Shown here piece after piece: positions 1-6,481 of a DNA stretch of 6,893 nt; within the stretch, counting starts at the first letter, position 1; every line of letters starts with the position of its first letter. Origin of the DNA: Candidatus Gerdarchaeota archaeon (GTDB taxonomy: Archaea; Asgardarchaeota; Heimdallarchaeia; JABLTI01); the NCBI GenBank assembly GCA_016839405.1, contig JAEOUJ010000309.1, positions 1 through 6,893 on the forward strand, written 5' to 3'. Below the pieces are notes generated by a model. The model had not been told where the DNA came from. It searched no databases and saw only the letters and a program-made list of their open reading frames with translations. The position numbers were made by a program, and so were the translations under genes.

Positions 1-108
1 CAACCTGGCCAAGTTATGTATGTTGGTCATGGTGTTGGTACTGCAAGATTTCATAATATAAGAATTGGTATTACAAAGGAGGATATAGCTACCAATGGAG
101 TTCAATAA
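1..108 (+). CDS. tldD: TldD metalloprotease, C-terminal end (partial)
   Basis: This is the last 35 codons of a gene that enters from the left edge, ending in TAA at 106-108. The visible peptide begins PGQVMYVGHGVGTARFHNIR. It matches the conserved tail of TldD, where a G-Q-x-x-x-V-G-x-G-x-x core is followed by a beta strand that closes the C-terminal domain. In known TldD/TldE pairs TldD carries the HExxxH zinc site and forms the catalytic half of a cytoplasmic protease that degrades small unfolded peptides; that site lies outside this window. The reading frame overlaps the next gene by 14 nt, and the following gene is a TldE/PmbA paralogue, which strongly supports the assignment. TldD and TldE share this fold, so the tail alone could fit either, but its partner is clearly the HExxxH-less type. 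Confidence 0.85.
   Translation, partial: QPGQVMYVGHGVGTARFHNIRIGITKEDIATNGVQ
75..82 (+). promoter_or_regulatory. Shine-Dalgarno for tldE inside tldD
   Basis: AAAGGAGG is a near-perfect match to the anti-Shine-Dalgarno sequence and lies 12 nt before the ATG at 95. It is read as Lys-Glu codons of the upstream gene, so the site sits wholly within coding sequence. With the 14-nt gene overlap it implies coupled translation of the two protease subunits. The spacing is slightly long, but there is no competing in-frame start nearby. Confidence 0.7.
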
Positions 109-1468
109 AGAATTATTACTTGAAAAAGGTCAATTTGCTCTTAAGCAAGCTGAAAAATTAGGTGCCACACAAGCAGAGGTTAGTGTTCGATTAACTCAAA
201 CTGCTCTTACACGTTTAGCTAACAGCATTATTGATCAAAATGTTGCGGAAAATCATGCTCGTATTAGAACAATAGTCTATATTGGTAAACAAAAAGGATC
301 AACAAATGTTGAAGTCTTAGACAATGATTCTATTACTCAGGCTGTTTCTGATGCCATTAAAATAGCCAAAAATTCTCCTGAAAATAAAGATTTCAAATCT
401 CTCCCTGAGCCTAAACCATTAACTGAAATTACTTTTGATGAGCAAATATCTAAGAATACTCTTAATGCTACTCCTGAGATGCGTGCTGAATTTGCTACTT
501 TAGCTATAAATAGTGCTCATGCAATTGATAAACGTATCAAAGCTGTTGCTGGAGCTATTTCACATGGATTTGGTGAAGAAATAATTTTGAATTCTCTTGG
601 TGTTAAAGCTTATGATCTTGGCACTTTTAGTAATGTCAACTTGACTGTTCTTGCTGATGATGGTACTGAAGAAACTGCTGGTTGGTGCGCTGATAACAAT
701 AAAGATTTCACTGCACTAAATATTCAACAAGTAGCTGAAATTGCTGCTAAGAAAGCTGCTGATGGTTTTGGTATGAAATATATTGATCCAGGTAATTATG
801 AAATTGTTCTAGAACCTGCAGCTGTTGGTGGCTTTATGTTTTTCATGTCTTACTTTGGTTTTAATGCTTTAATGTATCAAGATTATGTCAGCTTCTTGCG
901 AGATAAAATTGGTGAAAAACTCTTTTCTGAAAAATTGAATCTTTGGGATGATGCTTTTGATAAACGATTAACTTATCGTAATTTCTTTGATGACGAAGGT
1001 TATCCTAAAACTAAATTAGATTTGATAAAAGATGGTGTTGTTAAGAATCTAGTCTATGATACCTTAACTGCTCAAAAAGATGGAGTAGATTCCACTGGTC
1101 ATAATGCTAAATTTGGAGGTCGTTCAATGCCTTATCCTGGTCATCTTCTTATTAAAGATGGTGACTCTTCTATTGATGAAATGATTGCTGATACTAAGAA
1201 AGGCATTTTAGTAACTCATTTTCACTACCAAAATGCTGTTGATCCAACAAAAGGTATTTTCACTGGTTTAACTCGAGATGGTGCTTGGTTTATTAAAAAT
1301 GGTGAAATAAAATACCCGCTTCGAACCCTGCGATACACTGATTCATGTTTAAGATTCCTTAATAAAATTGATCTTGTTGGCGAATATCCAGATTTAAACA
1401 CTTCTCAAGCAAAAGTTCCTGCTATGAAATTACCATCTTTCACTATCTCAGGATCCCAAAAAGAATAA
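95..1468 (+). CDS. pmbA: TldE/PmbA, non-catalytic partner of TldD protease
   Basis: The 457-residue product matches the usual PmbA/TldE length of about 450. The N-terminal alpha/beta domain (about 1-185) leads into the C-terminal beta-rich domain. Where TldD has its HExxxH zinc helix, this protein reads LEPAAVGGFMFFM (239-251), with no HE pair, so it is the TldE type. Further family signatures are VDPTKGIFTGLTRDGAWFI (382-400), NGEIKYPLRTLR (402-413) and the tail VPAMKLPSF (441-449). In characterised systems TldD and TldE form a heterodimer in which only TldD binds metal; the complex trims peptides such as microcin B17 precursor and the CcdA antitoxin. Here it is the second gene of an overlapping operon and probably acts in general cytoplasmic peptide turnover. 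Unlike the neighbouring regulator gene, it is rich in GCT and GGT codons, as expected for a well expressed housekeeping gene. The native substrate cannot be read from sequence. Confidence 0.92.
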   Translation: MEFNKELLLEKGQFALKQAEKLGATQAEVSVRLTQTALTRLANSIIDQNVAENHARIRTIVYIGKQKGSTNVEVLDNDSITQAVSDAIKIAKNSPENKDFKSLPEPKPLTEITFDEQISKNTLNATPEMRAEFATLAINSAHAIDKRIKAVAGAISHGFGEEIILNSLGVKAYDLGTFSNVNLTVLADDGTEETAGWCADNNKDFTALNIQQVAEIAAKKAADGFGMKYIDPGNYEIVLEPAAVGGFMFFMSYFGFNALMYQDYVSFLRDKIGEKLFSEKLNLWDDAFDKRLTYRNFFDDEGYPKTKLDLIKDGVVKNLVYDTLTAQKDGVDSTGHNAKFGGRSMPYPGHLLIKDGDSSIDEMIADTKKGILVTHFHYQNAVDPTKGIFTGLTRDGAWFIKNGEIKYPLRTLRYTDSCLRFLNKIDLVGEYPDLNTSQAKVPAMKLPSFTISGSQKE

Positions 1469-1482
1469 AAGGAAAAATGGTG

Positions 1483-1502
1483 GTGGGTATTTTTTTACCC
1501 AC
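1483..1502. terminator. Hairpin with T-loop between convergent genes
   Basis: GTGGGTA (1483-1489) and TACCCAC (1496-1502) form a perfect 7-bp stem around a loop made only of T (1490-1495). It begins 15 nt after the tldE stop and ends 12 nt before the stop of the opposite gene. Further T runs follow on the + strand at 1511-1514 and 1525-1532. Archaeal termination depends mainly on T tracts, so on + this is a convincing terminator. On - the same hairpin has an A loop, and its role there is less sure. Confidence 0.65.
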
Positions 1503-1514
1503 ACACGAATTTTT

Positions 1515-3668
1515 CTATCGATTTGTTTTTTTATGTCTTTTTTGAATAAGATATGTTGGTATAAGTATAATGATACAACCTCCTACAACACCAACCACTA
1601 TACCTATTTCACTAGTTGGTATTTCAACAACATCCTCTGTTGATATTTTCATGAGAAATAAATCACAATTTCCAGCATATTCTCCTTGATATGCATGATA
1701 AATTGGCCACTCTTCTGATTTGGTAAATCCAGAGATGACATAGCTTTGATTTAAATACCAACAAATTCCTATTCCTACATCCTCCTCTTCTCCACCAAAT
1801 GTTGTTGAAAATAAAAGCCTTGATCCGTCATCTTTTATTTTTGAAACAAAAGCATCATATTCTGTTAATTCATATGTTCTATTTGGATTATGTGTAATTG
1901 GATAATCATTTGATTTAGTTTTCCCTGTAATTAATATATTGTTTTCTTGATCAACTGTAAGTGCTTCACCAGTTTCAATTCCTCCTCCCCCTAAATAGGT
2001 AGAAAATATTATGTTTTCACCGGTTGGATTTAATTTCGTTATGAATAGTTCACAAGAACCTTTATTCTCTTCTTGATAAGCGTTCAATACTGGATAGTTT
2101 GATGACATTGTGTAACCAGTTAATATAATGTTTTCATTACCATCTATTGCAATATCATTACCTCGATCGACTGCTGTACCTCCAAGGAAAGAAAAATACT
2201 CTAATGTTCCATTTATATTAAATCTAGCAAGATAAGCATCTAGCGTTCCTCCAGCATGTGTTCCTTGAAATGCTCCTTCTGTTCCAAGGTCACCAACACC
2301 CATTTGACCGGTTAGAAACACTCCATATGAATTAAAACCAATTCCTCTTCCATTATCTTGTCCAGTTGTGCCTAAATAGGTGGAGAAAAGCAATGATTGA
2401 CCATCTGCTTCAAATACTGTTAGATAGCTATCTAAAATACCTCTAAATGAATTTTGATGAGGATTTAACAATGGGAAATTTGTTGAAGATGTTGTGCCAG
2501 AAATAGCAATTCGATCATTTGCATCAAGCTTTAATGTATAACACCAATCACTATTTGTTCCACCCAAAAAAGTTGAAAAAATCAGCGATTGACCATCTTC
2601 AGCTAATTTAGCAACAAATATATCCGCATTGCTTTCAGCCCCTCCCATATGTTCTGATTGGTATGGATTTTCCAATGGGAAATCCTCTGAACCAGTAATT
2701 CCCGCAAGAACTATATTGTCTTCTGAATCTATTTCAACACTTGTAGCCCATTCATGTGCTGATCCTCCCAGATATGTGGAGAAAATTAATGATCCATTCG
2801 GGTAAAATTTCGAGACAGTTACATCTAGATTGCCATTATGACTGTCTTGAAAAGCATTAAACACAGGAAAATCAATTGAAGTAGTTCTGCCAATAACAAT
2901 AATATTTCCTTTTGAATCAACGGCAGTGTCTCCTAAATAATGCAAATTAGCAACCAATCCTTGTTCGTCACCAGTTCCCCCTAAGAAAGTTGAGAAGTCT
3001 ATAAATGCAGGTTTATTATCTTCAACAGTTGCTTTAATAAGATCACAAGTTTGTTGGCGATAAAATTGACTTCTAACTGATGTAATGAGGTTTCCATCTG
3101 CAATAGGAGGTGATAGTAGATTAAATGTTGCACCAGCTGCTATATATTCATCTTCATAATCTGCATGACCAGTAATATTTTTACCATCAATAACATCAGC
3201 TCGTGCCAAAATTCTTACAGCACGGCACCATGCAGTTACAATAGTCCATCTTGAAATAGTTTGTTGTATTAACGAATGAAATTCTGTATTGTCTAATAGA
3301 TTTTCATGAGAATCCCCAGGTAGTATAGAAATACAATCAAAAAGATAGAAGCTTTCTAATTCTGAAAGTGTTTTATTTACTTCAAATTCAGCAAAAGAAA
3401 CATAAGAACAACCTGTAATTATTTTCTTTGTTGCTGTTGTGGTTATTTCCCACCCAAATCCCTTGAAAATTTGAATAATATATTGACAATTACCACCATA
3501 ATCATCATCCATAACAAATAGGATGCGATAAGGATTTTCAACAGACTCTAACCCATTTGAATCTATAGTTATATTCGATCTAGATAATGAATAAAAAACA
3601 GAAAATACAAGAACCATCACTAAAATTTTCTTTATTATTTGTTTTTTAATTATATGATTTCTTGTCAT
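1515..3668 (-). CDS. Membrane-anchored DJ-1/PfpI-like domain + SBBP beta-propeller protein
   Basis: Numbering is from the ATG at 3668 (717 residues). A Lys-rich start and hydrophobic segment (about 15-28) form a signal peptide or anchor. Residues 47-212 resemble the DJ-1/PfpI (class I amidotransferase-like) fold: strand RILFVM, a PGD loop (117-119), an elbow TAWCRAVRILA with Cys148 at the nucleophile position, then GKNITGH and the ADGNLITS strand typical of the family. His does not follow the Cys, and the usual early Glu is not evident, so activity is doubtful. Seven SBBP repeats follow (about 225-675). A transmembrane helix (688-708) and KRHKK stop-transfer tail end the protein. Inferred topology is domain and propeller outside, tail inside; seven N-x-S/T sequons fit export. 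The ATG is preferred because AGGTGG lies 8 nt upstream; an in-frame GTG at 3680 lies within that site and has none of its own. The ligand or substrate is unknown. Confidence 0.82.
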   Translation of the reverse strand: MTRNHIIKKQIIKKILVMVLVFSVFYSLSRSNITIDSNGLESVENPYRILFVMDDDYGGNCQYIIQIFKGFGWEITTTATKKIITGCSYVSFAEFEVNKTLSELESFYLFDCISILPGDSHENLLDNTEFHSLIQQTISRWTIVTAWCRAVRILARADVIDGKNITGHADYEDEYIAAGATFNLLSPPIADGNLITSVRSQFYRQQTCDLIKATVEDNKPAFIDFSTFLGGTGDEQGLVANLHYLGDTAVDSKGNIIVIGRTTSIDFPVFNAFQDSHNGNLDVTVSKFYPNGSLIFSTYLGGSAHEWATSVEIDSEDNIVLAGITGSEDFPLENPYQSEHMGGAESNADIFVAKLAEDGQSLIFSTFLGGTNSDWCYTLKLDANDRIAISGTTSSTNFPLLNPHQNSFRGILDSYLTVFEADGQSLLFSTYLGTTGQDNGRGIGFNSYGVFLTGQMGVGDLGTEGAFQGTHAGGTLDAYLARFNINGTLEYFSFLGGTAVDRGNDIAIDGNENIILTGYTMSSNYPVLNAYQEENKGSCELFITKLNPTGENIIFSTYLGGGGIETGEALTVDQENNILITGKTKSNDYPITHNPNRTYELTEYDAFVSKIKDDGSRLLFSTTFGGEEEDVGIGICWYLNQSYVISGFTKSEEWPIYHAYQGEYAGNCDLFLMKISTEDVVEIPTSEIGIVVGVVGGCIIILIPTYLIQKRHKKTNR
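1644..2996 (-). repeat. Seven SBBP (beta-propeller) coding repeats
   Basis: The motif F-S-T-x-L-G-G starts each unit, at residues 225, 296, 364, 428, 491, 555 and 620 (numbered from the ATG at 3668), so units are 63-71 residues long. Each unit continues with a V/I-D-x-x-x-N-I strand, a T/S-G-x-T turn, F/Y-P-x-x-x-x-x-Q, and an acidic D-x-F/Y-x-x-K strand. This is the SBBP repeat pattern of surface proteins. Seven units match one closed seven-bladed propeller. The fifth unit (YFSFLGG) and the seventh (FSTTFGG) are the most diverged. The repeats are conserved as protein, not as near-identical DNA, so they are an old duplication rather than a recent array. Confidence 0.85.
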
Positions 3669-3676
3669 TTCATGAT

Positions 3677-3682
3677 CCACCT
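3677..3682 (-). promoter_or_regulatory. Shine-Dalgarno deciding the start of the propeller gene
   Basis: Read on the - strand this is AGGTGG, 8 nt before the ATG at 3668. It fits the archaeal anti-Shine-Dalgarno (complement AGGAGGTGATC). The alternative GTG start at 3678-3680 overlaps this site and would have no ribosome site of its own, so the ATG is favoured. Confidence 0.6.
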
Positions 3683-3704
3683 ATATCGTTAAAATATTTG
3701 AAAC

Positions 3705-3724
3705 ATTTAAATAAGTAATCTAAA
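3705..3724. promoter_or_regulatory. Palindromic element, copy 1 (operator or TATA region)
   Basis: ATTTAAATAAGTAATCTAAA matches the element at 4915-4934 in 19 of 20 bases. It has the form ATTTAAAT, spacer AAGTA, then an imperfect second arm ATCTAAAC running to 3725. It sits 36 nt upstream of the ATG of the propeller gene on -, where an archaeal TATA box is expected, and 81 nt upstream of the ATG of the regulator on +. Either it is the core promoter of the - strand gene, or an operator overlapping it, or both. Confidence 0.5.
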
Positions 3725-3766
3725 CTTCGAAAATTAGAAAAATCATTTATTTTAAATATAATAAAA

Positions 3767-3778
3767 TTTAATATATAA
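3767..3778 (+). promoter_or_regulatory. TATA-like element of the regulator gene
   Basis: TTTAATATATAA is centred about 33 nt before the ATG at 3806 and 25 nt before the in-frame GTG at 3797. With the usual 25-27 nt from TATA box to transcript start, the transcript would begin around 3797-3806. That implies a leaderless or very short-leader mRNA, consistent with the lack of a good ribosome site. The surrounding sequence is very AT-rich, so the exact box is uncertain. Confidence 0.4.
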
Positions 3779-3805
3779 TTAAAAATTCCTAATTTAGTGA
3801 ATGAT

Positions 3806-4864
3806 ATGGATTCTCAAACTAGTCTAAATTTATTTCCAAATGAATTCAAAGCAATTGAGAGTCAAATTATTGATTTTTTTGTTCAAATCGGAGAAATATT
3901 GGATCACAATAAAACTTCAACAAAAATTTTCGCTTATTTTAAAGTCTATAAATTATTAACTCAAGATGAATTAAAACATTTAACAAATTTTTCTTCTAGC
4001 ACTATTTCAACAACACTTCAAGCGTTTCTTAATTCAGATATTCTAATAAAAGATCTTATACCTAATCAACGAAAGTATGCTTATAGATTAAGAGATGAAA
4101 AAGTATCATTTATTTATATAGTATTTAGTCAGATTATTGAAGAATTAGAACGACTTGATTTATTAACTGTGAAATATCAAAAAAAAGTCAAAAAATTTCA
4201 AGATAAATATCCAAATATTGTTGAATATTTTAATTCGTGCCTAAATAGTTTAAGAAACTATGTAGAAGCACAACGAAGAGCAATTAATTATGAAAAGAAA
4301 TTTTCATTTTTTAAAGAATATACCTCAAAAAAATTCCTTTCAATGGAAATATTAGATTATCCTAAAGAAATTCAACAAATTGAAGAGAATTTTGTTGATG
4401 AATTAAGTAGGAGCAATTATTTTTCAGTTATTAATCCAATAAAAAACAGAATTTTATCATATATAATTACAAGACAGAAATTCAGTCAAGAGACACTAAT
4501 TAGCCTAACAGGATTCTCTCGCAGTACAATTTCTCGAGTATTAAATGATTATTTGGATGATGAATTTATTAAAACAATGCCAAGAGAATATCAAAAACCT
4601 CTTTTTTATTACCAAGATTCTTTTTCAATAGCAATAATGAATCTGATTTTAAAATCTGATCACTTTATTTTTTCATGGATACCAAAATTCAAAAATTTAA
4701 TGAAAGAACTTAATGAAAATACACAATACACAACAAATAAAAAAACACGTGATTTTTTAATTATGAGAATTAATAAAATACTAGATCAAATTGAAGAACT
4801 AAAATCTAGTTCTAAATTATTAGAGCAAGCTAAGAGTGAACTTCAAGATTTTCTAGGTTTATAA
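3806..4864 (+). CDS. Transcriptional regulator with two tandem winged-helix (GbsR/MarR-like) units
   Basis: The product has 352 residues from the ATG; an in-frame GTG at 3797 would add three. It is an internal duplication. Each half has a winged helix followed by a long helical segment. In unit 1 (about 14-172) the helix-turn-helix spans 38-95, with recognition helix TNFSSSTISTTLQAFLNS at 60-77. In unit 2 (about 189-350) it spans 212-272, with recognition helix TGFSRSTISRVLNDYLDD at 235-252. The shared pattern T-x-F-S-x-S-T-I-S-x-x-L and the following wing resemble GbsR/MarR-type regulators, which normally act as homodimers of one such unit. Two units in one chain could make a pseudo-dimer. 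There is no ligand domain or membrane segment. The gene is divergent from the propeller gene and is flanked by both copies of the 20-nt palindrome, which are its most likely operators. The effector is unknown. Confidence 0.8.
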   Translation: MDSQTSLNLFPNEFKAIESQIIDFFVQIGEILDHNKTSTKIFAYFKVYKLLTQDELKHLTNFSSSTISTTLQAFLNSDILIKDLIPNQRKYAYRLRDEKVSFIYIVFSQIIEELERLDLLTVKYQKKVKKFQDKYPNIVEYFNSCLNSLRNYVEAQRRAINYEKKFSFFKEYTSKKFLSMEILDYPKEIQQIEENFVDELSRSNYFSVINPIKNRILSYIITRQKFSQETLISLTGFSRSTISRVLNDYLDDEFIKTMPREYQKPLFYYQDSFSIAIMNLILKSDHFIFSWIPKFKNLMKELNENTQYTTNKKTRDFLIMRINKILDQIEELKSSSKLLEQAKSELQDFLGL

Positions 4865-4866
4865 AA

Positions 4867-4873
4867 TTTTTTT
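4867..4873 (+). terminator. T-run terminator after the regulator
   Basis: Seven T residues start 3 nt after the stop codon at 4862-4864. No hairpin is needed for archaeal T-tract termination. A promoter-like region for the next gene follows, supporting separate transcription units. Confidence 0.45.
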
Positions 4874-4914
4874 ACTTGAAAACAATTCTTATGCTAATTG
4901 CTTCTAACTTCATT

Positions 4915-4934
4915 ATTTAAATAAGTAATTTAAA
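4915..4934. promoter_or_regulatory. Palindromic element, copy 2 (operator or TATA region)
   Basis: ATTTAAATAAGTAATTTAAA is the second copy of the element at 3705. With one more base (T4935) it is a perfect inverted repeat: ATTTAAAT, AAGTA, ATTTAAAT. It ends 38 nt before the ATG of the chelatase gene, nearly the same distance as copy 1 from the propeller gene. The TTTAAATA part could also serve as a TATA box. A GTGA at 4963-4966, 6 nt before the ATG, is the only weak ribosome-site match. Confidence 0.5.
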
Positions 4935-4972
4935 TTAAATGATGATTTTATTTTGTATGTAAGTGAATTTTA

Positions 4973-5500
4973 ATGTTTATTAACAAAAATAAAATTAAAA
5001 TTGTTTTAGCAATGCATGGATCTCCTCCGATAGATTTTCCTAGAGAAGAAATGGCTTTCTTTTATGGAGTTCATCTACAAACAGAACATAATCCAAATAG
5101 TGTTGATGAAAAAACCAAAAAAAGAGCAGAAGCAATTGAAAATAAGATGAAAAATTGGCCTCGAACAGCAGAGAATGATCCATATTATGTTGCAGGAAAA
5201 GAAATAGGAAAAAAAATTGAAGAATTTACAGGCATTCAAACATTTGTTGGTTTTAATGAATTTTGCAATCCAACAATTCAAGAAGCTCTCCAAGAAGCTT
5301 TGAAATTGAATCCTGATAAAATATATGTAACAACATCTATGATAACACCAGGTGGTGAACATCAAGAAAAAGAAATTCCTGAAGCTATAAATGAAATCGC
5401 TAGAAAATATCCTGATAAAGAAATAGTTTATGTTTGGCCGTATGATATACCAGAAGTAGCTAAATTTATTGGTAACCATATTATGAAGGGAATAAAATAA
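4973..5500 (+). CDS. cbiX: CbiX/SirB-like sirohydrochlorin chelatase family protein
   Basis: The product has 175 residues. It opens with the family strand IKIVLAMHGSPP, placing a metal-binding His at 15. The second half is typical of CbiX: FVGFNEFCNPTIQEALQEAL (91-110, Glu96), the strand KIYVTTSMITPGGEH with the second metal His at 130, then the EIPEAI helix (134-139) and a strand ending in the Y-D-I-P-E-V segment. Known CbiX/SirB enzymes insert cobalt, nickel or iron into sirohydrochlorin on the way to cobalamin, F430 or siroheme, in the cytoplasm. Small archaeal CbiX proteins are about 120-130 residues; here about 50 extra residues (roughly 19-72) lie between the first His and its helix, including Pro-Pro and several aromatic residues. 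No cobalamin or heme genes are nearby, so the substrate and metal are unproved. A ferrochelatase-like role is the main alternative. Confidence 0.78.
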   Translation: MFINKNKIKIVLAMHGSPPIDFPREEMAFFYGVHLQTEHNPNSVDEKTKKRAEAIENKMKNWPRTAENDPYYVAGKEIGKKIEEFTGIQTFVGFNEFCNPTIQEALQEALKLNPDKIYVTTSMITPGGEHQEKEIPEAINEIARKYPDKEIVYVWPYDIPEVAKFIGNHIMKGIK

Positions 5501-5513
5501 ATTTCGATACTAT

Positions 5514-6467
5514 TCACTTAATCTCAAATTGCAATAATTTTTTAGGAATTCCATCATCCTTTGTTATTTTGGCAAATTCAGTGGCAATAACACCTGCAAG
5601 TAATTCACGATCATTTTTTTCAGTCTCCATAAAAAAGAATCTTCCTTTAGACAGTGTTTTTGCATAATTGTAGAATTCTTCTCTTGGATGATATTTATCT
5701 AATGGACCATGAAATATGTAAATATCCTTTTTTATATGAGGTAGTTCAGCACTTATATCATATTTTCTATTTTGATGTGTACATTTTCTAAATTTCCAAG
5801 CTTGTATACCTTTAACTTTCAACATATATCGTTTCTTTTGAGCTTCATTCTTCATTTTAAGTAAATATAATCTAGCAATAATTAAACGCAATGCACCGAG
5901 AATAAAAGGAGGTGTTATAAAATTAATGAAATTAGTAAAAGCATTAGAGTAAACCCATTTAACAGCAGGATCAAATATTATTACTGTTGTTGGATTAATT
6001 AAATTCTCATAAATAGCTTGTAAAACAATTGCTCCACCATAACTAGTTGCAAATAATACATAATCACTGTTTTCAAGTCCAAGATGTTTTATTGCTTTTT
6101 GCAAATCTCTCGCAGATTCTTCAATTGTGAATTTTAATTTTCTATGTCGCTTCAATTTACTTGAGGCTTTTTCCCGAGATTCTAAAGAATAATACTCGCT
6201 AATACCATGATGTGTTCGTGGGAAATCAACCCATGAAGGAGGTGCAGAAATATAACCTGGCAAAAAAACGATAGGTCGTTTTGTTTCTTTTTTTTGAGGT
6301 TTATGATGAAAGATCTTTAGTTGTCCATCAGAAACCGAATAATAGATTATTTCACATTCTCCCTCATTATAAAATGGAGGAACATCTCTTCTCCCTGAAT
6401 TTAGTAAAAAGTCAATTTCTTGCTTTTGCTTCTCAGATAATATAAAAGAAGGCTTTTTATCTATCAT
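5514..6467 (-). CDS. Alpha/beta-hydrolase fold protein, catalytic His apparently missing
   Basis: The 317-residue protein shows the alpha/beta-hydrolase order. The strand and oxyanion loop RPIVFLPGYISAPPSW lie at 64-79. The nucleophile elbow is VLFATSYGGA (137-146) with Ser142. The next strand is VIIFDP (162-167), a hydrophobic lid covers about 177-204, and the acid loop is IFHGPLDKYHP with Asp257. The catalytic His should lie in the last 60 residues. No His occurs after 260, and the expected place reads TEKNDRELLAG (282-292), with Asn-Asp instead. There is no signal peptide, so it is probably cytoplasmic. The Ser and Asp suggest an esterase or lipase ancestor, but hydrolysis may be lost or use another residue. 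Its end lies only 13 nt from the chelatase stop, convergent, and it is divergent from the ArsM-like gene. AAGGA 9 nt upstream supports the ATG at 6467. The substrate is unknown. Confidence 0.8.
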   Translation of the reverse strand: MIDKKPSFILSEKQKQEIDFLLNSGRRDVPPFYNEGECEIIYYSVSDGQLKIFHHKPQKKETKRPIVFLPGYISAPPSWVDFPRTHHGISEYYSLESREKASSKLKRHRKLKFTIEESARDLQKAIKHLGLENSDYVLFATSYGGAIVLQAIYENLINPTTVIIFDPAVKWVYSNAFTNFINFITPPFILGALRLIIARLYLLKMKNEAQKKRYMLKVKGIQAWKFRKCTHQNRKYDISAELPHIKKDIYIFHGPLDKYHPREEFYNYAKTLSKGRFFFMETEKNDRELLAGVIATEFAKITKDDGIPKKLLQFEIK

Positions 6468-6476
6468 CCGACTGTT

Positions 6477-6481
6477 TCCTT
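6477..6481 (-). promoter_or_regulatory. Shine-Dalgarno of the hydrolase gene
   Basis: Read on - this is AAGGA, 9 nt before the ATG at 6467. It supports that start; the next in-frame Met lies far inside the fold. Confidence 0.5.

Noticed and set aside
1..1468. Peptide-modification (microcin-like) locus suggested by TldD/TldE
   Set aside because: No precursor peptide, cyclodehydratase or exporter gene is visible, and TldD/TldE pairs are widespread housekeeping proteases in archaea.
1644..2996. DNA repeat array or CRISPR-like periodicity
   Set aside because: The periodicity of about 190-215 nt comes from protein repeats whose DNA has diverged. There are no identical short repeats with unique spacers.
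3678..3680. GTG as the start of the propeller gene
   Set aside because: It overlaps the AGGTGG ribosome site that is correctly spaced for the ATG at 3668, and it has no site of its own upstream.
5075..5479. 134-codon open frame on the - strand
   Set aside because: It lies wholly opposite the CbiX-like gene, is dominated by Phe, Ile, Cys and Tyr as expected from the complement of A-rich codons, and shows no known motif.
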